From Amycolatopsis roodepoortensis (GTDB lineage Bacteria; Actinomycetota; Actinomycetes; Mycobacteriales; Pseudonocardiaceae): a DNA stretch of 64,000 bases. A program made the position numbers and the translations under genes. The notes below the pieces were generated by a model that worked only from the letters and a program-made list of their open reading frames with translations, was not told the DNA's origin and made no database searches. The DNA lies in assembly GCF_014873915.1 (NCBI RefSeq), contig NZ_JADBEJ010000004.1:1426001-1490000 (forward strand). The letters are read 5' to 3'. Shown here in pieces: positions 36,346 through 46,071 of the stretch (its first letter is position 1; each line of letters starts with the position of its first letter).

Positions 36346-37362
36346 GTGGCCACCCCGAACGATTACCGAGCCATCGCGCGCAAGACCGACCGTCCGATGT
36401 GGATCTGGGCGGGCTGCGCGCTCGTCAGTGTCCTGCTGCTGTTCGGGGTTGGCATCTTCGTCGCGATCACCCTGCTGAGCCGGGACGACACCGGTACCGA
36501 GGCGAAGCTCCCCGAAGTCTGGCCGTCCAAGCCCGGGCAGGAGCTCCGTCCGGTCATGATGCCGACGGGCGAGATGGTGGCCGCGCTGACGGACGAAACC
36601 GCCGCGCAGGTGCTGTGCCAGGCGATCCCGGAGCAGCGCTGGGAGGAGATCCTCGGCGGTCGCACGCTTCGCGAGGCCGGCCAGTCCTGTCACGCGGTCA
36701 CCGCGGAGCTCGACGTCAGCACGCAGATGGTCCCCGCGCTGCCGGAGGACACGAGTCGCGGCATGCCCACGAAGACCACGGTCGCCGGCAAGCTCGCGGT
36801 CATCGCCACGGACAAGGACGGCACCAGCCTGGGCGTCGAACTCGTCGAGGTCGCGCCGCACATTGGCGCCTCGCCGGTACTGCACATTTCGCTCCGCGGC
36901 AGGCTCGTCGAGAGCCCCGAAACCGAAAAGAAGGCGAGGGCGCTCGCCGAAGCGCTGATCGCCGGCGCGATGCCGCCGGGGCCGAAGTTGCCGAAAACCG
37001 GCGAGGACGGCGAGATCGCCCTGGAGAAGACCGAACCCGGCCCGATCAAGGACAAGCCGCTCCCGGTGATCTCGTGGCTGCTGTGCGGGGAGCTGGGCCG
37101 CGCGCTCGGTGTGCCGCCGGACAACGCGAAGCCGAACTTCTTCGCCGCCTGCGAGCTGAACGGCGTGACCGCGGACTACAGCGAGCTGTCCACCGCCGTC
37201 GCCCCGACCACGACGATCGCCGGGCGGCCCGCCCAGGTCGACGGACGAGGCGTCTTCGTGCAGCTCACCGACGATCCGGCCGGGCAGACGCTCAAGTTCA
37301 AGGGCACCGGCGACCTCGTGGCACTCGCCGAGAAGATGGTGCCGCCGCTGCTCGGCCGCTAG
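36346..37362 (+). CDS. Membrane-anchored protein with two related extracytoplasmic halves
   Basis: A 338-aa protein with one helix (about 19-45) and an extracytoplasmic region. Two similar sub-domains can be seen: LCQAIPEQRWEEILGG ... GQSCHAVTAEL and LLCGELGRALGVP ... FFAACELNGVTA, each with a Cys pair in a pattern like actinobacterial DUF3558 lipoproteins. Function unknown. The GTG at 36346 has no strong ribosome-binding site. It converges on the 147-aa gene downstream with a 4-nt overlap. Confidence 0.7.
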   Translation: MATPNDYRAIARKTDRPMWIWAGCALVSVLLLFGVGIFVAITLLSRDDTGTEAKLPEVWPSKPGQELRPVMMPTGEMVAALTDETAAQVLCQAIPEQRWEEILGGRTLREAGQSCHAVTAELDVSTQMVPALPEDTSRGMPTKTTVAGKLAVIATDKDGTSLGVELVEVAPHIGASPVLHISLRGRLVESPETEKKARALAEALIAGAMPPGPKLPKTGEDGEIALEKTEPGPIKDKPLPVISWLLCGELGRALGVPPDNAKPNFFAACELNGVTADYSELSTAVAPTTTIAGRPAQVDGRGVFVQLTDDPAGQTLKFKGTGDLVALAEKMVPPLLGR

Positions 37363-37802
37363 GCCCGATAGTTCGACAGGAGGTCGCCGAGCAGCGTCTC
37401 GTACGCCTTCCGCTCGAACCTCGCCCCGGTGAACCCATCTTCGGCCAGGCCGTCGAACGGCTCGTAGTCGGTTTGCCAACCGAGGGTCCGCCATTCGACC
37501 ACGTCGTCACCGAAGACGACCTCGACGCTGTACGCGCCGCAACCGAGATCACCGCACGCCGGGCACACCAGCAGCGCCACCCGGCCATCGTCGAAATCAC
37601 CCGGTAGTTCGCCCAGCAGACGGCGAAGCGTCTCGACCGCGGCCTCGCGCCACACATCGTCGTCCAGGAACAGCGGCGTCTGCTGCTCCGGCGGGCCGGG
37701 AACCATCGACCGCAGCGCGACACCGTCGATCGTCCAGTCGAGGAACCGGGCCTCGCCGTCGGTCCACCGGGTCACCGAAGGTTCGACGCCGAGCCTGTTC
37801 AC
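37359..37802 (-). CDS. Small protein with CPACGDLGCG motif, function unknown
   Basis: A 147-aa acidic soluble protein. The centre carries LVCPACGDLGCGAYSVEV, three cysteines that could bind zinc or act in redox chemistry; the rest is mixed alpha/beta with no recognised motif. Proteins with this cysteine motif recur in actinobacteria without an assigned role. Its GTG start overlaps the MFS stop (4 nt), so it is translationally coupled to the transporter and is the third gene of the marR-MFS operon. Confidence 0.7.
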   Translation of the reverse strand: MNRLGVEPSVTRWTDGEARFLDWTIDGVALRSMVPGPPEQQTPLFLDDDVWREAAVETLRRLLGELPGDFDDGRVALLVCPACGDLGCGAYSVEVVFGDDVVEWRTLGWQTDYEPFDGLAEDGFTGARFERKAYETLLGDLLSNYRA

Positions 37803-39160
37803 ACCCGCTCCCGCTTCAGCACCCGCAGACCGTTCCCGAACCGCCGCACCGGCAGGCTCACCCCGCCGCGCCGGATCAGCACGACGGCACAGGCTATCGC
37901 GGCGAGCGCCGAGACCGCGCCACCGATGTAGAACGGCGAGCGGCCACCGAAGGCGTCGGCCATCCAGCCGGTCATCGGGCCGCCGATGGGGTTGCCGCCG
38001 ATCAGCACCAACACGTAGAGGCCCATCACGCGGCCGCGCATCTCCGGGCTGACCGCGGTCTGCACCAGCGCGTTCGCCGTGTTCAGGAAGGTGATCGTGG
38101 CGAAGCCGAGCGGGATCAGCGCCAGGCCGAAGCTCAGGTACGTCGGCATGAACGCGGTGATCACCTCGAACGCGCCGAGCAGGAACGCCGAGATCAGCAG
38201 CAGCCGCACACGTGGACCACCGCGGCTGTTGCGGCGGGCCGACATCAGCGCTCCGGTGAACGTGCCGACGGCGACCAGAGTCGACAGCAGGCCGTAGCCG
38301 TCGGCATCGGTGTGGAAGACGTTCGCGGCGACGATCGGCAGCGAGGTGAAGTACGTGATGCCGAACGTGCTCACGAAGAACACCAGCACCATCACGGTCA
38401 TCAGGTCGCTGCGCCGCCGCACGTAGCGCAGCCCTTCGACGAGCTGCCCCTTCTCACGCGGGATGGCCGGCCCGCGGAACAGCTTGTCCGGGTTCATCAT
38501 CACCAGCGCGGCGATGACGGCACCCGTGCTCACCGCGTTCGCCATGAACAGCCAGCCGGTGCCGACCCAGGTGATCGCGAAACCCGCGATGGCCGGGCCG
38601 ACGATCCGGGCCATGTTGAAGATCGAGGAGTTGAGCGCGACGGCGTTGGTGACCTTGTCCCTGCCGACCATCTCGGCGACGAACGACTGCCGCGCGGGCA
38701 CTTCCAGCGACGCCGTCACGCCGAGGGTGAAGCAGAGCAGGTAGACGTGCCAGAGCGCCGCGATCCCGCTCAGATCGAGCGCGCCGAGGACGACCGCCTG
38801 CGCCAGCACGGCGATCTGGATGCCGATCAGCAGCCGCCGCTTGTCGACGCGGTCGGCCAGCACCCCTGCCCACAACGAGAGGAACAGCGTCGGCAGGAAC
38901 TGCAGCGCGACCGCGATGCCGAGCGCGATCGGGTCGTTGCCGCTGAGGGTGAACACCAGCCAGTCCTGGGCGATGCGCTGCATCCAGGTGCCGATGTTCG
39001 AGATGACCTGGCCGGTGAAGAAGAGCCGGTAGTTACGGACCTTCAGCGAGGAGAACATGCTCCCGCGCGGCTTCTCGGGCGCGGGCGGCGGTGGTGGAGC
39101 GGGTTCCCGGGTAGCGGTGGTCTTGGAAGGACACTGTGTTTCGCTACCCGTGGTCGTCAC
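37799..39160 (-). CDS. MFS exporter of the EntS type
   Basis: A 453-aa transporter with about 12 helices; the loop 2-3 motif is GVLADRVDKRRLL. A Pro-rich 30-residue N-terminal tail precedes the first helix. The ordering of helices resembles EntS/enterobactin-exporter-like MFS proteins. It follows a MarR gene by 5 nt and is probably controlled by it. Start is a GTG at 39160. Substrate unknown; drugs or siderophore-like compounds are reasonable guesses. Confidence 0.87.
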   Translation of the reverse strand: MTTTGSETQCPSKTTATREPAPPPPPAPEKPRGSMFSSLKVRNYRLFFTGQVISNIGTWMQRIAQDWLVFTLSGNDPIALGIAVALQFLPTLFLSLWAGVLADRVDKRRLLIGIQIAVLAQAVVLGALDLSGIAALWHVYLLCFTLGVTASLEVPARQSFVAEMVGRDKVTNAVALNSSIFNMARIVGPAIAGFAITWVGTGWLFMANAVSTGAVIAALVMMNPDKLFRGPAIPREKGQLVEGLRYVRRRSDLMTVMVLVFFVSTFGITYFTSLPIVAANVFHTDADGYGLLSTLVAVGTFTGALMSARRNSRGGPRVRLLLISAFLLGAFEVITAFMPTYLSFGLALIPLGFATITFLNTANALVQTAVSPEMRGRVMGLYVLVLIGGNPIGGPMTGWMADAFGGRSPFYIGGAVSALAAIACAVVLIRRGGVSLPVRRFGNGLRVLKRERV

Positions 39161-39165
39161 CGCTG

Positions 39166-39597
39166 TTAGTTCCCCGCCATCCTGTCGATGATCTCGGAGG
39201 CGCGAGAGAGCACTTCACGTTCTTCGGCGCTCAACTCCGCCAATTGCTTGTCCAGCCAGATCTCCCGCGCGGTGATCTGCTCGATCACGTAGGCCCGGCC
39301 GCGGTCGGACAGTTCGACGATGGCCTGGCGGCCGTCCGTCGGATGCGGCCTGCGCTCGACGTAACCCATCTCCTCGAGCGCGGCGATCACCCTCGTCATC
39401 GAGGGCGGCTGGACGCCTTCCTTCGCGGCGAGCTGACCAGGGGTCAGCGCACCGCATTTGTGCAGCGTCGACAACGCGGACACCTGGGTCAGCGAGATGC
39501 CGTCACCGGCCCGCTGGGCCCGCAGCCGCCGATTCAGCCGCACCACCGCGAGACGCAGGCGGCTCGCCAGTGAGCGCTCGTGCGTGTCTCCGGACAT
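39166..39597 (-). CDS. MarR-family transcriptional regulator (Rv0880-like)
   Basis: A 143-aa winged-helix regulator: ISLTQVSALSTLHKCGALTP, then LAAKEGVQPPSMTRVIAALEE as recognition helix region, and the wing VERRPHPTDGRQAIVEL. The ATG at 39597 was chosen over an in-frame GTG 18 nt upstream because it gives the usual length. It lies upstream of an MFS exporter, which it probably represses. In M. tuberculosis Rv0880 has a similar neighbourhood with DUF2530. Confidence 0.9.
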   Translation of the reverse strand: MSGDTHERSLASRLRLAVVRLNRRLRAQRAGDGISLTQVSALSTLHKCGALTPGQLAAKEGVQPPSMTRVIAALEEMGYVERRPHPTDGRQAIVELSDRGRAYVIEQITAREIWLDKQLAELSAEEREVLSRASEIIDRMAGN

Positions 39598-39664
39598 ATA
39601 GTTAGCATACCTCACGATCGGATCATCGGCCCGTGAGATCGCCCACGGCTGACATAACCGCTGG

Positions 39665-41122
39665 TCAGCTGAACGCGGCTTGGATGGGGCCGACCGCGAA
39701 GTAGGCCACGAACATCACCGCGATACCCCACATGAGCGGGTGCACGCCCTTGGCCTTGCCGGTGACCGCGCGGATGACGACGTAGCTGACGAAACCGGCG
39801 CCGATGCCGTTGGCGATCGAGTAGGTGAACGGCATGACCACGATGGTCAGGAACGCCGGCAGCGCGACGGTGAAGTCGGCGAAGTCGATCTCCTTGACCT
39901 GGCTCATCATCAGCGCGCCGACGACGACCAGCGCCGGAGCGGCGGCCTCGACCGGGACGATCTGATAGAGCGGGGTCAGGAACATGGCCGCGATGAACAG
40001 CACCCCGGTGACGACGTTCGCGAGCCCGGTCCTGGCGCCCTCGGCGATACCGGACGCGGACTCGACGAAGACGGTGTTCGAACTCGAAGACGCGAACCCG
40101 CCCGCCACCGCGGCGGTGCCGTCGACGAACAGCGCCTTGCCGACGTTCGGGAGTTTGCCGTCCGGCGGAAGCAGGCCGCCCTCCTTCGCCAGGCCGGTCA
40201 TCGAGCCCATGGTGTCGAAGAAGTCCGCCAGCACCAGGGTGAACACCAGCAGCACGACGGTGATGATCGGCAGCCGCGTCCAGGCGCCGAAAGAGATTTC
40301 GCCGACCAGCGACAGGTCCGGCACGCCGAGGACCTGATCAGGCAGCGCCGGGTAGCCGAGGTTCCAGCCCTGCGGGTTCACGCCCTTCGACGGGCCGACC
40401 TTGGTGATCGCCTCGATGACGATCGCCAGCACGGTCGAGGCGAGGACACCGATCAGGATCGCGCCCTTGACCCGCTTCGCCACCAGGATCCCGGTGATCA
40501 GCAGGCCCACGACGAACACCAGCGTCGGCCACGACGCGATCGAACCGTTGATGCCGAGCCCGACCGGCACGGTCGTCTTCGCGTCGTCCGGGACGCGGCG
40601 GACGAAGCCGGCGTCGACCAGGCCGATCAGGCAGATGAACAGGCCGATGCCGACCGCGATCGCGGATTTCAGCGGCGGCGGGACGGCGTTGAACACCGCC
40701 GTGCGGATACCGGCGAACACGAGCAGGACGATGACCAGACCTTCGATCACCACCAGGCCCATCGCCTCCGGCCAGGTCATCTGGGAGGCGAAGGTGACCG
40801 CGATCAGGCTGTTGATGCCGAGGCCGGTGGCGATGGCGAACGGGTAGTTCGCGACCAGGCCCATGATGATCGTCAGCACGCCGGCGACCAGCGCGGTCAC
40901 CGCGGCGACCTGCGGCACGGGGAGGATGTTGCCGAGGACGTCCTTGTGCGCGCCCGCGTCTTCGGCGGAGAAACTGCCGAGGATCAGCGGGTTCAGGACC
41001 ACGATGTAGGCCATCGTGAAGAAGGTGACGACCCCGCCGCGGATCTCCCGCCCCGGTGTCGAGCCGCGCTCGCTGATCTTGAAGAACCGGTCCAGTGTGG
41101 ACCGGGTGCGCTGCTCCGCCAT
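39665..41122 (-). CDS. NCS2-family purine permease (AzgA type)
   Basis: A 485-aa permease with about 12-14 helices of the nucleobase/cation symporter-2, AzgA-like branch. It begins FKISERGSTPGREIRGGVVTF and contains LADFFDTMGSMTGLAKEGG, both signatures of guanine/hypoxanthine/adenine permeases. It imports purine bases with protons. It is monocistronic and divergent from the DUF2530 gene across 41 nt. Confidence 0.92.
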   Translation of the reverse strand: MAEQRTRSTLDRFFKISERGSTPGREIRGGVVTFFTMAYIVVLNPLILGSFSAEDAGAHKDVLGNILPVPQVAAVTALVAGVLTIIMGLVANYPFAIATGLGINSLIAVTFASQMTWPEAMGLVVIEGLVIVLLVFAGIRTAVFNAVPPPLKSAIAVGIGLFICLIGLVDAGFVRRVPDDAKTTVPVGLGINGSIASWPTLVFVVGLLITGILVAKRVKGAILIGVLASTVLAIVIEAITKVGPSKGVNPQGWNLGYPALPDQVLGVPDLSLVGEISFGAWTRLPIITVVLLVFTLVLADFFDTMGSMTGLAKEGGLLPPDGKLPNVGKALFVDGTAAVAGGFASSSSNTVFVESASGIAEGARTGLANVVTGVLFIAAMFLTPLYQIVPVEAAAPALVVVGALMMSQVKEIDFADFTVALPAFLTIVVMPFTYSIANGIGAGFVSYVVIRAVTGKAKGVHPLMWGIAVMFVAYFAVGPIQAAFS

Positions 41123-41163
41123 CGCGTACCACCCTTCGCCCGTTGCCGGGTACCCTTCCCCAC

Positions 41164-41430
41164 GTGGGCGAATCGATCAATTCCGGGGAAGTAAACGGTT
41201 CATTGCGGCCAACGCCGGAGCTGCCGAAGCGGCTGACCGACCTGACGCCGGTGGTGATCGTAGGTACCTCGCTCTGGGCGGTCGCGACCGTGGTCCTGTT
41301 CTTTGTGACCGACGGCATCTGGGTGCAGACGGCGTTCTCCGGTCTCGTGCTCGGCTTCATCGGTCTCGCGATCATCGCCTGGCAGCGCGCCGCCGCGCGC
41401 CGGGGCTCGAAGAGCGCACAGCGTTTCTAA
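41164..41430 (+). CDS. DUF2530 small membrane protein
   Basis: An 88-aa protein with two helices. The segment LPKRLTDLTPVVIVGTSLWA is the DUF2530 signature. It is specific to actinobacteria, with unknown function, and matches the position of Rv0879c next to the marR gene. The GTG start at 41164 is close to the divergent permease promoter, with no clear ribosome-binding site. Confidence 0.8.
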   Translation: MGESINSGEVNGSLRPTPELPKRLTDLTPVVIVGTSLWAVATVVLFFVTDGIWVQTAFSGLVLGFIGLAIIAWQRAAARRGSKSAQRF

Positions 41431-41433
41431 CCC

Positions 41434-41455
41434 GGCATCCAGAGGGCGAAATGCG
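41434..41455. repeat. Solo half of a CCTCTGGATGCGG element
   Basis: GGCATCCAGAGGGCGAAATG and the next two bases match the right arm of the palindromes at 13881 and 58261 with 3 mismatches in 22, but no left arm is present. It lies exactly between the convergent DUF2530 and sacsin-like genes, touching both ends. Confidence 0.6.
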
Positions 41456-44263
41456 TCAGTTCAGGAGCGCGGAAGGCGAGGGGTCGTCGAGCAGGGCCGT
41501 CAGGACGTGCCGGTCGGCCCATCGGTCGGTGGCCCAGGCGAACGCCCGGCCGAGGCCTTCGGGGGTGTCGGCGGCGTGCAGCCTGCCGTCGGACCACCAC
41601 GCGACCTCGTGTTCCGCGTCCTCGAAGGTCACCGTCAGCGCCTCGTGCAGCAGCACTCCGCCGTCGGGCAGCTCGACGCCGAGCTGATCGGCGGCCAGCC
41701 GCAGTGCGGAAAGCTCCGTCCACGGCACGTACTCGCCGTCCTCGGTGACCTTGGCGTCGAGACCGCTCGCCACCGGCAGGTCCAGCAGTTCCGCCAGCGC
41801 GGCGGCGCCGCTCGCCGACACGACCATCCGCTCCGGCGCCAGCACGGCCGCGAACCACGGCACGTCGAGCACGACGGCGTCGCGAGCGTCGACGGCCGAA
41901 CCGTCCGCGGCACGGACGCGATCCGGCGCGGGAACGTCCACTGTGTACTCGGCGAGGGCCGCGTGCGCCCGGGAAGCGAGCCCAGGGCTCACCTTGCGCT
42001 CGGGGTCGCCCAACCGCTCCAAGAGATCCTCGACGTCTTCGGCGGCTGCCCCCAGCTCCGTCCGGACACCGGCGGCGAGCAGGATCTCCTTACTCAGCCC
42101 CGAATCGGGGACGACGTCGTAGAGCCCGGCCAGCGCGGACGCCTCCGGCATCCGCCAATCGAGCGGCGCGTGCCCGTCCAGGAGCGCGTACCGCGCGAGC
42201 CACCAGCCGGTGTGCCCGCCGGGTTCGGTGAGGGCACGCCAGGTTTCGGGACGGGACGCGAGCAACCGCAGCGCCTCCGGCCAGGCGTCGTCACCGACCA
42301 GATCGAGATCGCGCACGGCGAGCACCCGTGACGGCGGACGCTCCAGCGAATCCCACCAATCGTGCTCGTCCGGCAGGCCGTGCTCGGGTTCCAGCGGTTC
42401 TTCGTCGGTGACGATCGCGAACGAATCGAGCACGCCGACCGCGACGAGCGTCGCCACCGGCCAGTCTTCGGCGAATTCCTCGTCCAGCACGGACAAAGCG
42501 CCGTCTTCTTCGAACACCTCGGGGTCGAAGATGTCACCCAGCGGCGACGTCGGCAGGACGAGTTCGTCCGCGCGCCGCCAGCCGTCCTCGCTCGGCAGGG
42601 CCAGCGCACCCGCCCAATCGGGGGCTTCGTCGCCGACCTCGGCGATCAGGCGGAGCACCGCGCCCGCGAGGGCCATTCCGTCCAAACCGGACCGGACGTC
42701 TTCGACGCTGCGTTCGACGGCGGCGCTCAGCGCGTCGGCTTCGAGCAGGTCACCCGCCTGGGCGTGCTTGGCTCCCAAGCGTTCCAGCAACGGATGCGCG
42801 GCGGCCGGATGCACCAGCCGCAGGCCGATGATGTCCACATCGGACAGAAGTTCGAGCAGTTCGGCCGAGCCGCCGACGAGCAACGCGTCGCGGACGCCGG
42901 GCAAGGTGCGGCCGTCCGACATCGGCACCGGCAACGCGCCGAGGTCGTCCTTGGTGAGGTCGTGCGCTTCGAGCGCCGGGAGCAGCACGTCGTAGAGCGA
43001 ACGCCACCATGAGGGCTCGCGCTGCGCTCCCGTCAGCAGCTCGATGGCCTCGGCGGGCGAAAGCGACCGCGCGCCGACCGCGCGAAGGTCCACACCGGAC
43101 AGTGAAGTCAGCCCCGGCACCAGGTCCGCCAGCAGTGACGCCAGCCCCGGCACGTCCACCGACAGGACACGCGCCTGACGCCCTGGCAAGTCGTCACCCG
43201 CTTGCGCGGGAAGCCAGGGCAGCTCGGCGAGGTTTTCGAGAATCGACTCCCGCAGCGTTCCGTCCACAGTGGAACGCGGGAAGTCCGCACCGGGCACGAG
43301 CGCCAAGCGTTCCTTGCCGGGCAAGGAACGGACGAGGTCGACGTACTCCCGCGCGGCGTTCTTCAACGCCGCCGTGAGCTCCGGGCCCGGCAGCGCGCGG
43401 CGGCGGGACGGCTCGATCGGCAACGTCGCGATCAGCCTGGCAGGCAGGGAAAGCTCGTCGTCGGTCGGAGTGGGGGCGTGCAGGACGTCGTCGCCGAGCG
43501 GTCGCGGCGAAACGTCGCCGTCCAGCGGAACGGCCCAGACGACGTCGCCGCGATGGACCTGCCAGTGCTCGGAACCGTCCGGTGACGCGAGTTCGACGAC
43601 GCCGTCGCCCAGCTCGGCCCGGCGCCAGACACCGCCATCGACCTCGATGCTTTCGAGCCAGGACAGGGTGAGCAGGAGATCACCGACGTCGTTCTTCAGG
43701 TCTTCCAGCAGGGCCTTGCCGTCGACGCCTTCACGCAGCGGAAGCCGGACCTCGGTGGTGAAGCCTTCGGGCACGGGAGGTTCGGCTTCGGCGACCGGCC
43801 ACGGAAGCCGGAGCACGGGAACGTCGCCGGTGCGGCCGGCTTCGGCGCGCGTGCGCTCCGCGGAGAAGGCGACTCCACCGGTCACCGAAACGATCCTCGG
43901 CTCGGCGGAAACCGTGAGCACGGCGGCGAACCCGACGCCGAACCGGCCGACGGTCTCCTCGCCCTTGCCGGAAGCACGAAGGGAGGCAAGGGATTCGACC
44001 CCGCGCGCGTCCAAGGGAGCGCCCGTGTTGGCGAACCTCAGCTCACCGTCCACAACGGACACCCGGAGCGTGCCGCGTTCACCGGCGGCCAAGGCCGCGT
44101 CGGCAGCGTTCTGCGCCAGCTCGACGAACAGCCGGTCGCGGTAGCCGCCGACCCGCAGGTCGTTCTCGGTGTTCGTGTCCTCGGTGAACCTCGTCGGCGA
44201 ATCCGCCCACGCCCGCAGGACGGCGGCGCGGAGCCGCTCGGTGCCGAACGGGTCAGTGCTCAC
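41456..44263 (-). CDS. Sacsin-like GHKL ATPase of unknown function
   Basis: A 935-aa protein. Residues 40-160 form a GHKL/Hsp90-type ATP-binding domain: N box FVELAQNAADAAL (E48, N52, D55), FANTGAPLD, and GRFGVGF at 106-112, as in sacsin and Hsp90. The remaining ~770 residues are acidic, Leu-rich and lack recognisable domains. Homologues are conserved in actinobacteria next to DUF3027 genes, and here the GTG start overlaps the DUF3027 stop by 11 nt. A chaperone-like or DNA-transaction role is possible; neither is shown. Confidence 0.8.
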   Translation of the reverse strand: MSTDPFGTERLRAAVLRAWADSPTRFTEDTNTENDLRVGGYRDRLFVELAQNAADAALAAGERGTLRVSVVDGELRFANTGAPLDARGVESLASLRASGKGEETVGRFGVGFAAVLTVSAEPRIVSVTGGVAFSAERTRAEAGRTGDVPVLRLPWPVAEAEPPVPEGFTTEVRLPLREGVDGKALLEDLKNDVGDLLLTLSWLESIEVDGGVWRRAELGDGVVELASPDGSEHWQVHRGDVVWAVPLDGDVSPRPLGDDVLHAPTPTDDELSLPARLIATLPIEPSRRRALPGPELTAALKNAAREYVDLVRSLPGKERLALVPGADFPRSTVDGTLRESILENLAELPWLPAQAGDDLPGRQARVLSVDVPGLASLLADLVPGLTSLSGVDLRAVGARSLSPAEAIELLTGAQREPSWWRSLYDVLLPALEAHDLTKDDLGALPVPMSDGRTLPGVRDALLVGGSAELLELLSDVDIIGLRLVHPAAAHPLLERLGAKHAQAGDLLEADALSAAVERSVEDVRSGLDGMALAGAVLRLIAEVGDEAPDWAGALALPSEDGWRRADELVLPTSPLGDIFDPEVFEEDGALSVLDEEFAEDWPVATLVAVGVLDSFAIVTDEEPLEPEHGLPDEHDWWDSLERPPSRVLAVRDLDLVGDDAWPEALRLLASRPETWRALTEPGGHTGWWLARYALLDGHAPLDWRMPEASALAGLYDVVPDSGLSKEILLAAGVRTELGAAAEDVEDLLERLGDPERKVSPGLASRAHAALAEYTVDVPAPDRVRAADGSAVDARDAVVLDVPWFAAVLAPERMVVSASGAAALAELLDLPVASGLDAKVTEDGEYVPWTELSALRLAADQLGVELPDGGVLLHEALTVTFEDAEHEVAWWSDGRLHAADTPEGLGRAFAWATDRWADRHVLTALLDDPSPSALLN

Positions 44264-45206
44264 TGGCGCTTTCGGCCTCGACCTGCGCTTCGTCGGCGGT
44301 CTCCGAAGACTGCACAGCGGCGGTCTCGGGCTCGACCTCCGGCTGGACCTCGGCGGGCTCCGGCGCCTCGGCGACGGGAGCCTCGGACTCGTCGACGACG
44401 GTGGCCTCGGCGGGCTCCGGCTCGGGCTCGGGCTTGGCGGAGGTCTCCGGCGCGGGCTCGAAGTCGATCAGAGAGTCGTCGTAGACCAGCTCCGCCACCG
44501 GCACCGACGAGGTCACCTCGACCTCGATCTCGGAATGCGCGCCGCAGCCGTACTCGACGTCGACGACGTGGCCGTCCGCCGGGGAGATGTCGTTGGTGCA
44601 CGCGCCGAAGGCCGCGCTGAGCGACCCGGCGAGCGGCACGAAGAACCCGCAGCTGCCGCAGACGTCCGGCGCGCTGCGCGCCATGTCCGACCGCGGGCCG
44701 AACTCGCCACCGTGCCAGCGGGCGGCGGCGTCGAGCCTGCCGTACCGGGACAGCACGTGGACCCGGCCGAGACCGGTCTCCTTGGCGACCGCTTCGACCG
44801 CGGGGTCGTCGGACTCCAGGTACGCCGGGACGAGCCGCGGGTCGTCCTTCTCCACCGGGAAGATGTCGCCGACGCCGAGATCGCCCGCCTGGACGCGGCG
44901 GTCCCACGGGACCCACGCCGGGGCGACACGCGCCTCCGGACCGGGGATCAGCACGACCTCGCTGACCGTGATCGGCTCTTCCTCGCCGGCGAGCGCGACC
45001 GTGACCGACCAGCGCCAGCCGCGATAACCCGACACGGTGGCCTCGAACAGGTGACTCGCGGAAACCGCGTCCTCCCGGTCCACGCCGACGTGCGCGCCGA
45101 CCTGCTCGGCACCGGCGTCCTCCAGCACCGCCGCACGGGCGAGATCGACCGCCTCGGCGAGTTTGCGCTGGATGGAGCCGTCGTCCAGGGTCAACAGCAG
45201 GGTCAT
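44253..45206 (-). CDS. DUF3027 zinc-ribbon-like protein (Rv0877-like)
   Basis: A 317-aa protein. Residues 1-250 are the DUF3027 domain, with a cysteine set CGSCGFFVPL ... FGACTND ... YGCGAHSEIE likely to bind zinc. The last ~70 residues are almost entirely Glu/Pro/Ala/Val and disordered. The ATG at 45206 has GGGGGC upstream and gives the usual start TLLLTLDDGSIQRKLAEAV; an in-frame codon 18 nt earlier is less likely. It overlaps the sacsin-like ATPase gene downstream, so the two are translated together. Function unknown. Confidence 0.85.
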   Translation of the reverse strand: MTLLLTLDDGSIQRKLAEAVDLARAAVLEDAGAEQVGAHVGVDREDAVSASHLFEATVSGYRGWRWSVTVALAGEEEPITVSEVVLIPGPEARVAPAWVPWDRRVQAGDLGVGDIFPVEKDDPRLVPAYLESDDPAVEAVAKETGLGRVHVLSRYGRLDAAARWHGGEFGPRSDMARSAPDVCGSCGFFVPLAGSLSAAFGACTNDISPADGHVVDVEYGCGAHSEIEVEVTSSVPVAELVYDDSLIDFEPAPETSAKPEPEPEPAEATVVDESEAPVAEAPEPAEVQPEVEPETAAVQSSETADEAQVEAESASEH

Positions 45207-45255
45207 GCCCCCATTCTGCCGCACGCGATATCGCGGTCCGTGTCAGGCTGTCCGC

Positions 45256-46020
45256 GTGCGCACGCTGATGACCATGTCGCTCCTGCTGGCCGCCGTCCTC
45301 GGTGGCTGCGCCGCCGCGCCGGTGAGCGACGCCGCCCCGCCCGCGCCCGAGAAACTGAAGGTGCGGGTGGTTTCGACGCTGCCCCACGACCCGGCCGCCT
45401 TCACGCAGGGCCTCGAGTTCTCCGGCGAGACGCTGTACGAGGGCACGGGCCTGGTCGGGAAGTCGTCGATGCGCGCCGGGCCCCCGGGCGCGGCGCCGTC
45501 GGTCCGGCAGGACCTGCCCGGCCTGTTCGGCGAGGGCATCACCGTGCTGGGGCCGACAGCCTGGCAGATCACCTGGAAGGACGGCGTCGCGATCGAACGC
45601 GACGCCAAGACACTGGCCGAGCTGAGGCGTGTGACCTACACCGGCGAGGGCTGGGGGCTCTGTCACCGCGACGGGCAGCTGGTGATGAGCGACGGCTCGT
45701 CGAAGCTGACCTTCCGGGACCCCGCGACCTTCGCTCCGACAGGCAGCGTCGATGTCGGCCGGGACCAGCTGAACGAGCTGGAATGCGTCGGCGCCTCCGT
45801 GTACGCGAACGTCTGGCAGACCGACCGGATCCTGCGGATCGACGCCGCGACCGGGCGGGTGACCGGCGAGATCGACGCGTCCGGGCTGCTCGCTCCCGAG
45901 GAACGGGGTGCCGCCGACGTCCTCAACGGCATCGCGGCGGTGCCGGGGACCGACGAATTCGTGCTCACCGGCAAGCTCTGGCCGAGGATGTTCCGCGTGA
46001 AATTCGTCCCCGCCGCCTAG
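45256..46020 (+). CDS. Glutaminyl-peptide cyclotransferase, lipoprotein form
   Basis: A 254-aa type I (plant/bacterial beta-propeller) glutaminyl cyclase, which converts N-terminal Gln to pyroglutamate on exported proteins. The family motifs are present: DPAAFTQGLEF, YTGEGWGLCHRDG, QLNELECV, NGIAAVPG and TGKLWPRMF. Residues 1-18 are a lipoprotein signal with lipobox LGGC (counted from the GTG at 45256). Alternative ATG starts at 45268 and 45274 lie inside the signal. It is divergent from DUF3027 and precedes the large MFS gene. Confidence 0.88.
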   Translation: MRTLMTMSLLLAAVLGGCAAAPVSDAAPPAPEKLKVRVVSTLPHDPAAFTQGLEFSGETLYEGTGLVGKSSMRAGPPGAAPSVRQDLPGLFGEGITVLGPTAWQITWKDGVAIERDAKTLAELRRVTYTGEGWGLCHRDGQLVMSDGSSKLTFRDPATFAPTGSVDVGRDQLNELECVGASVYANVWQTDRILRIDAATGRVTGEIDASGLLAPEERGAADVLNGIAAVPGTDEFVLTGKLWPRMFRVKFVPAA

Positions 46021-46071
46021 AAAGCAGTGGTGAACGCGCGAAGCGAGACCCGCGTAAGGCAGGATTGAAGC

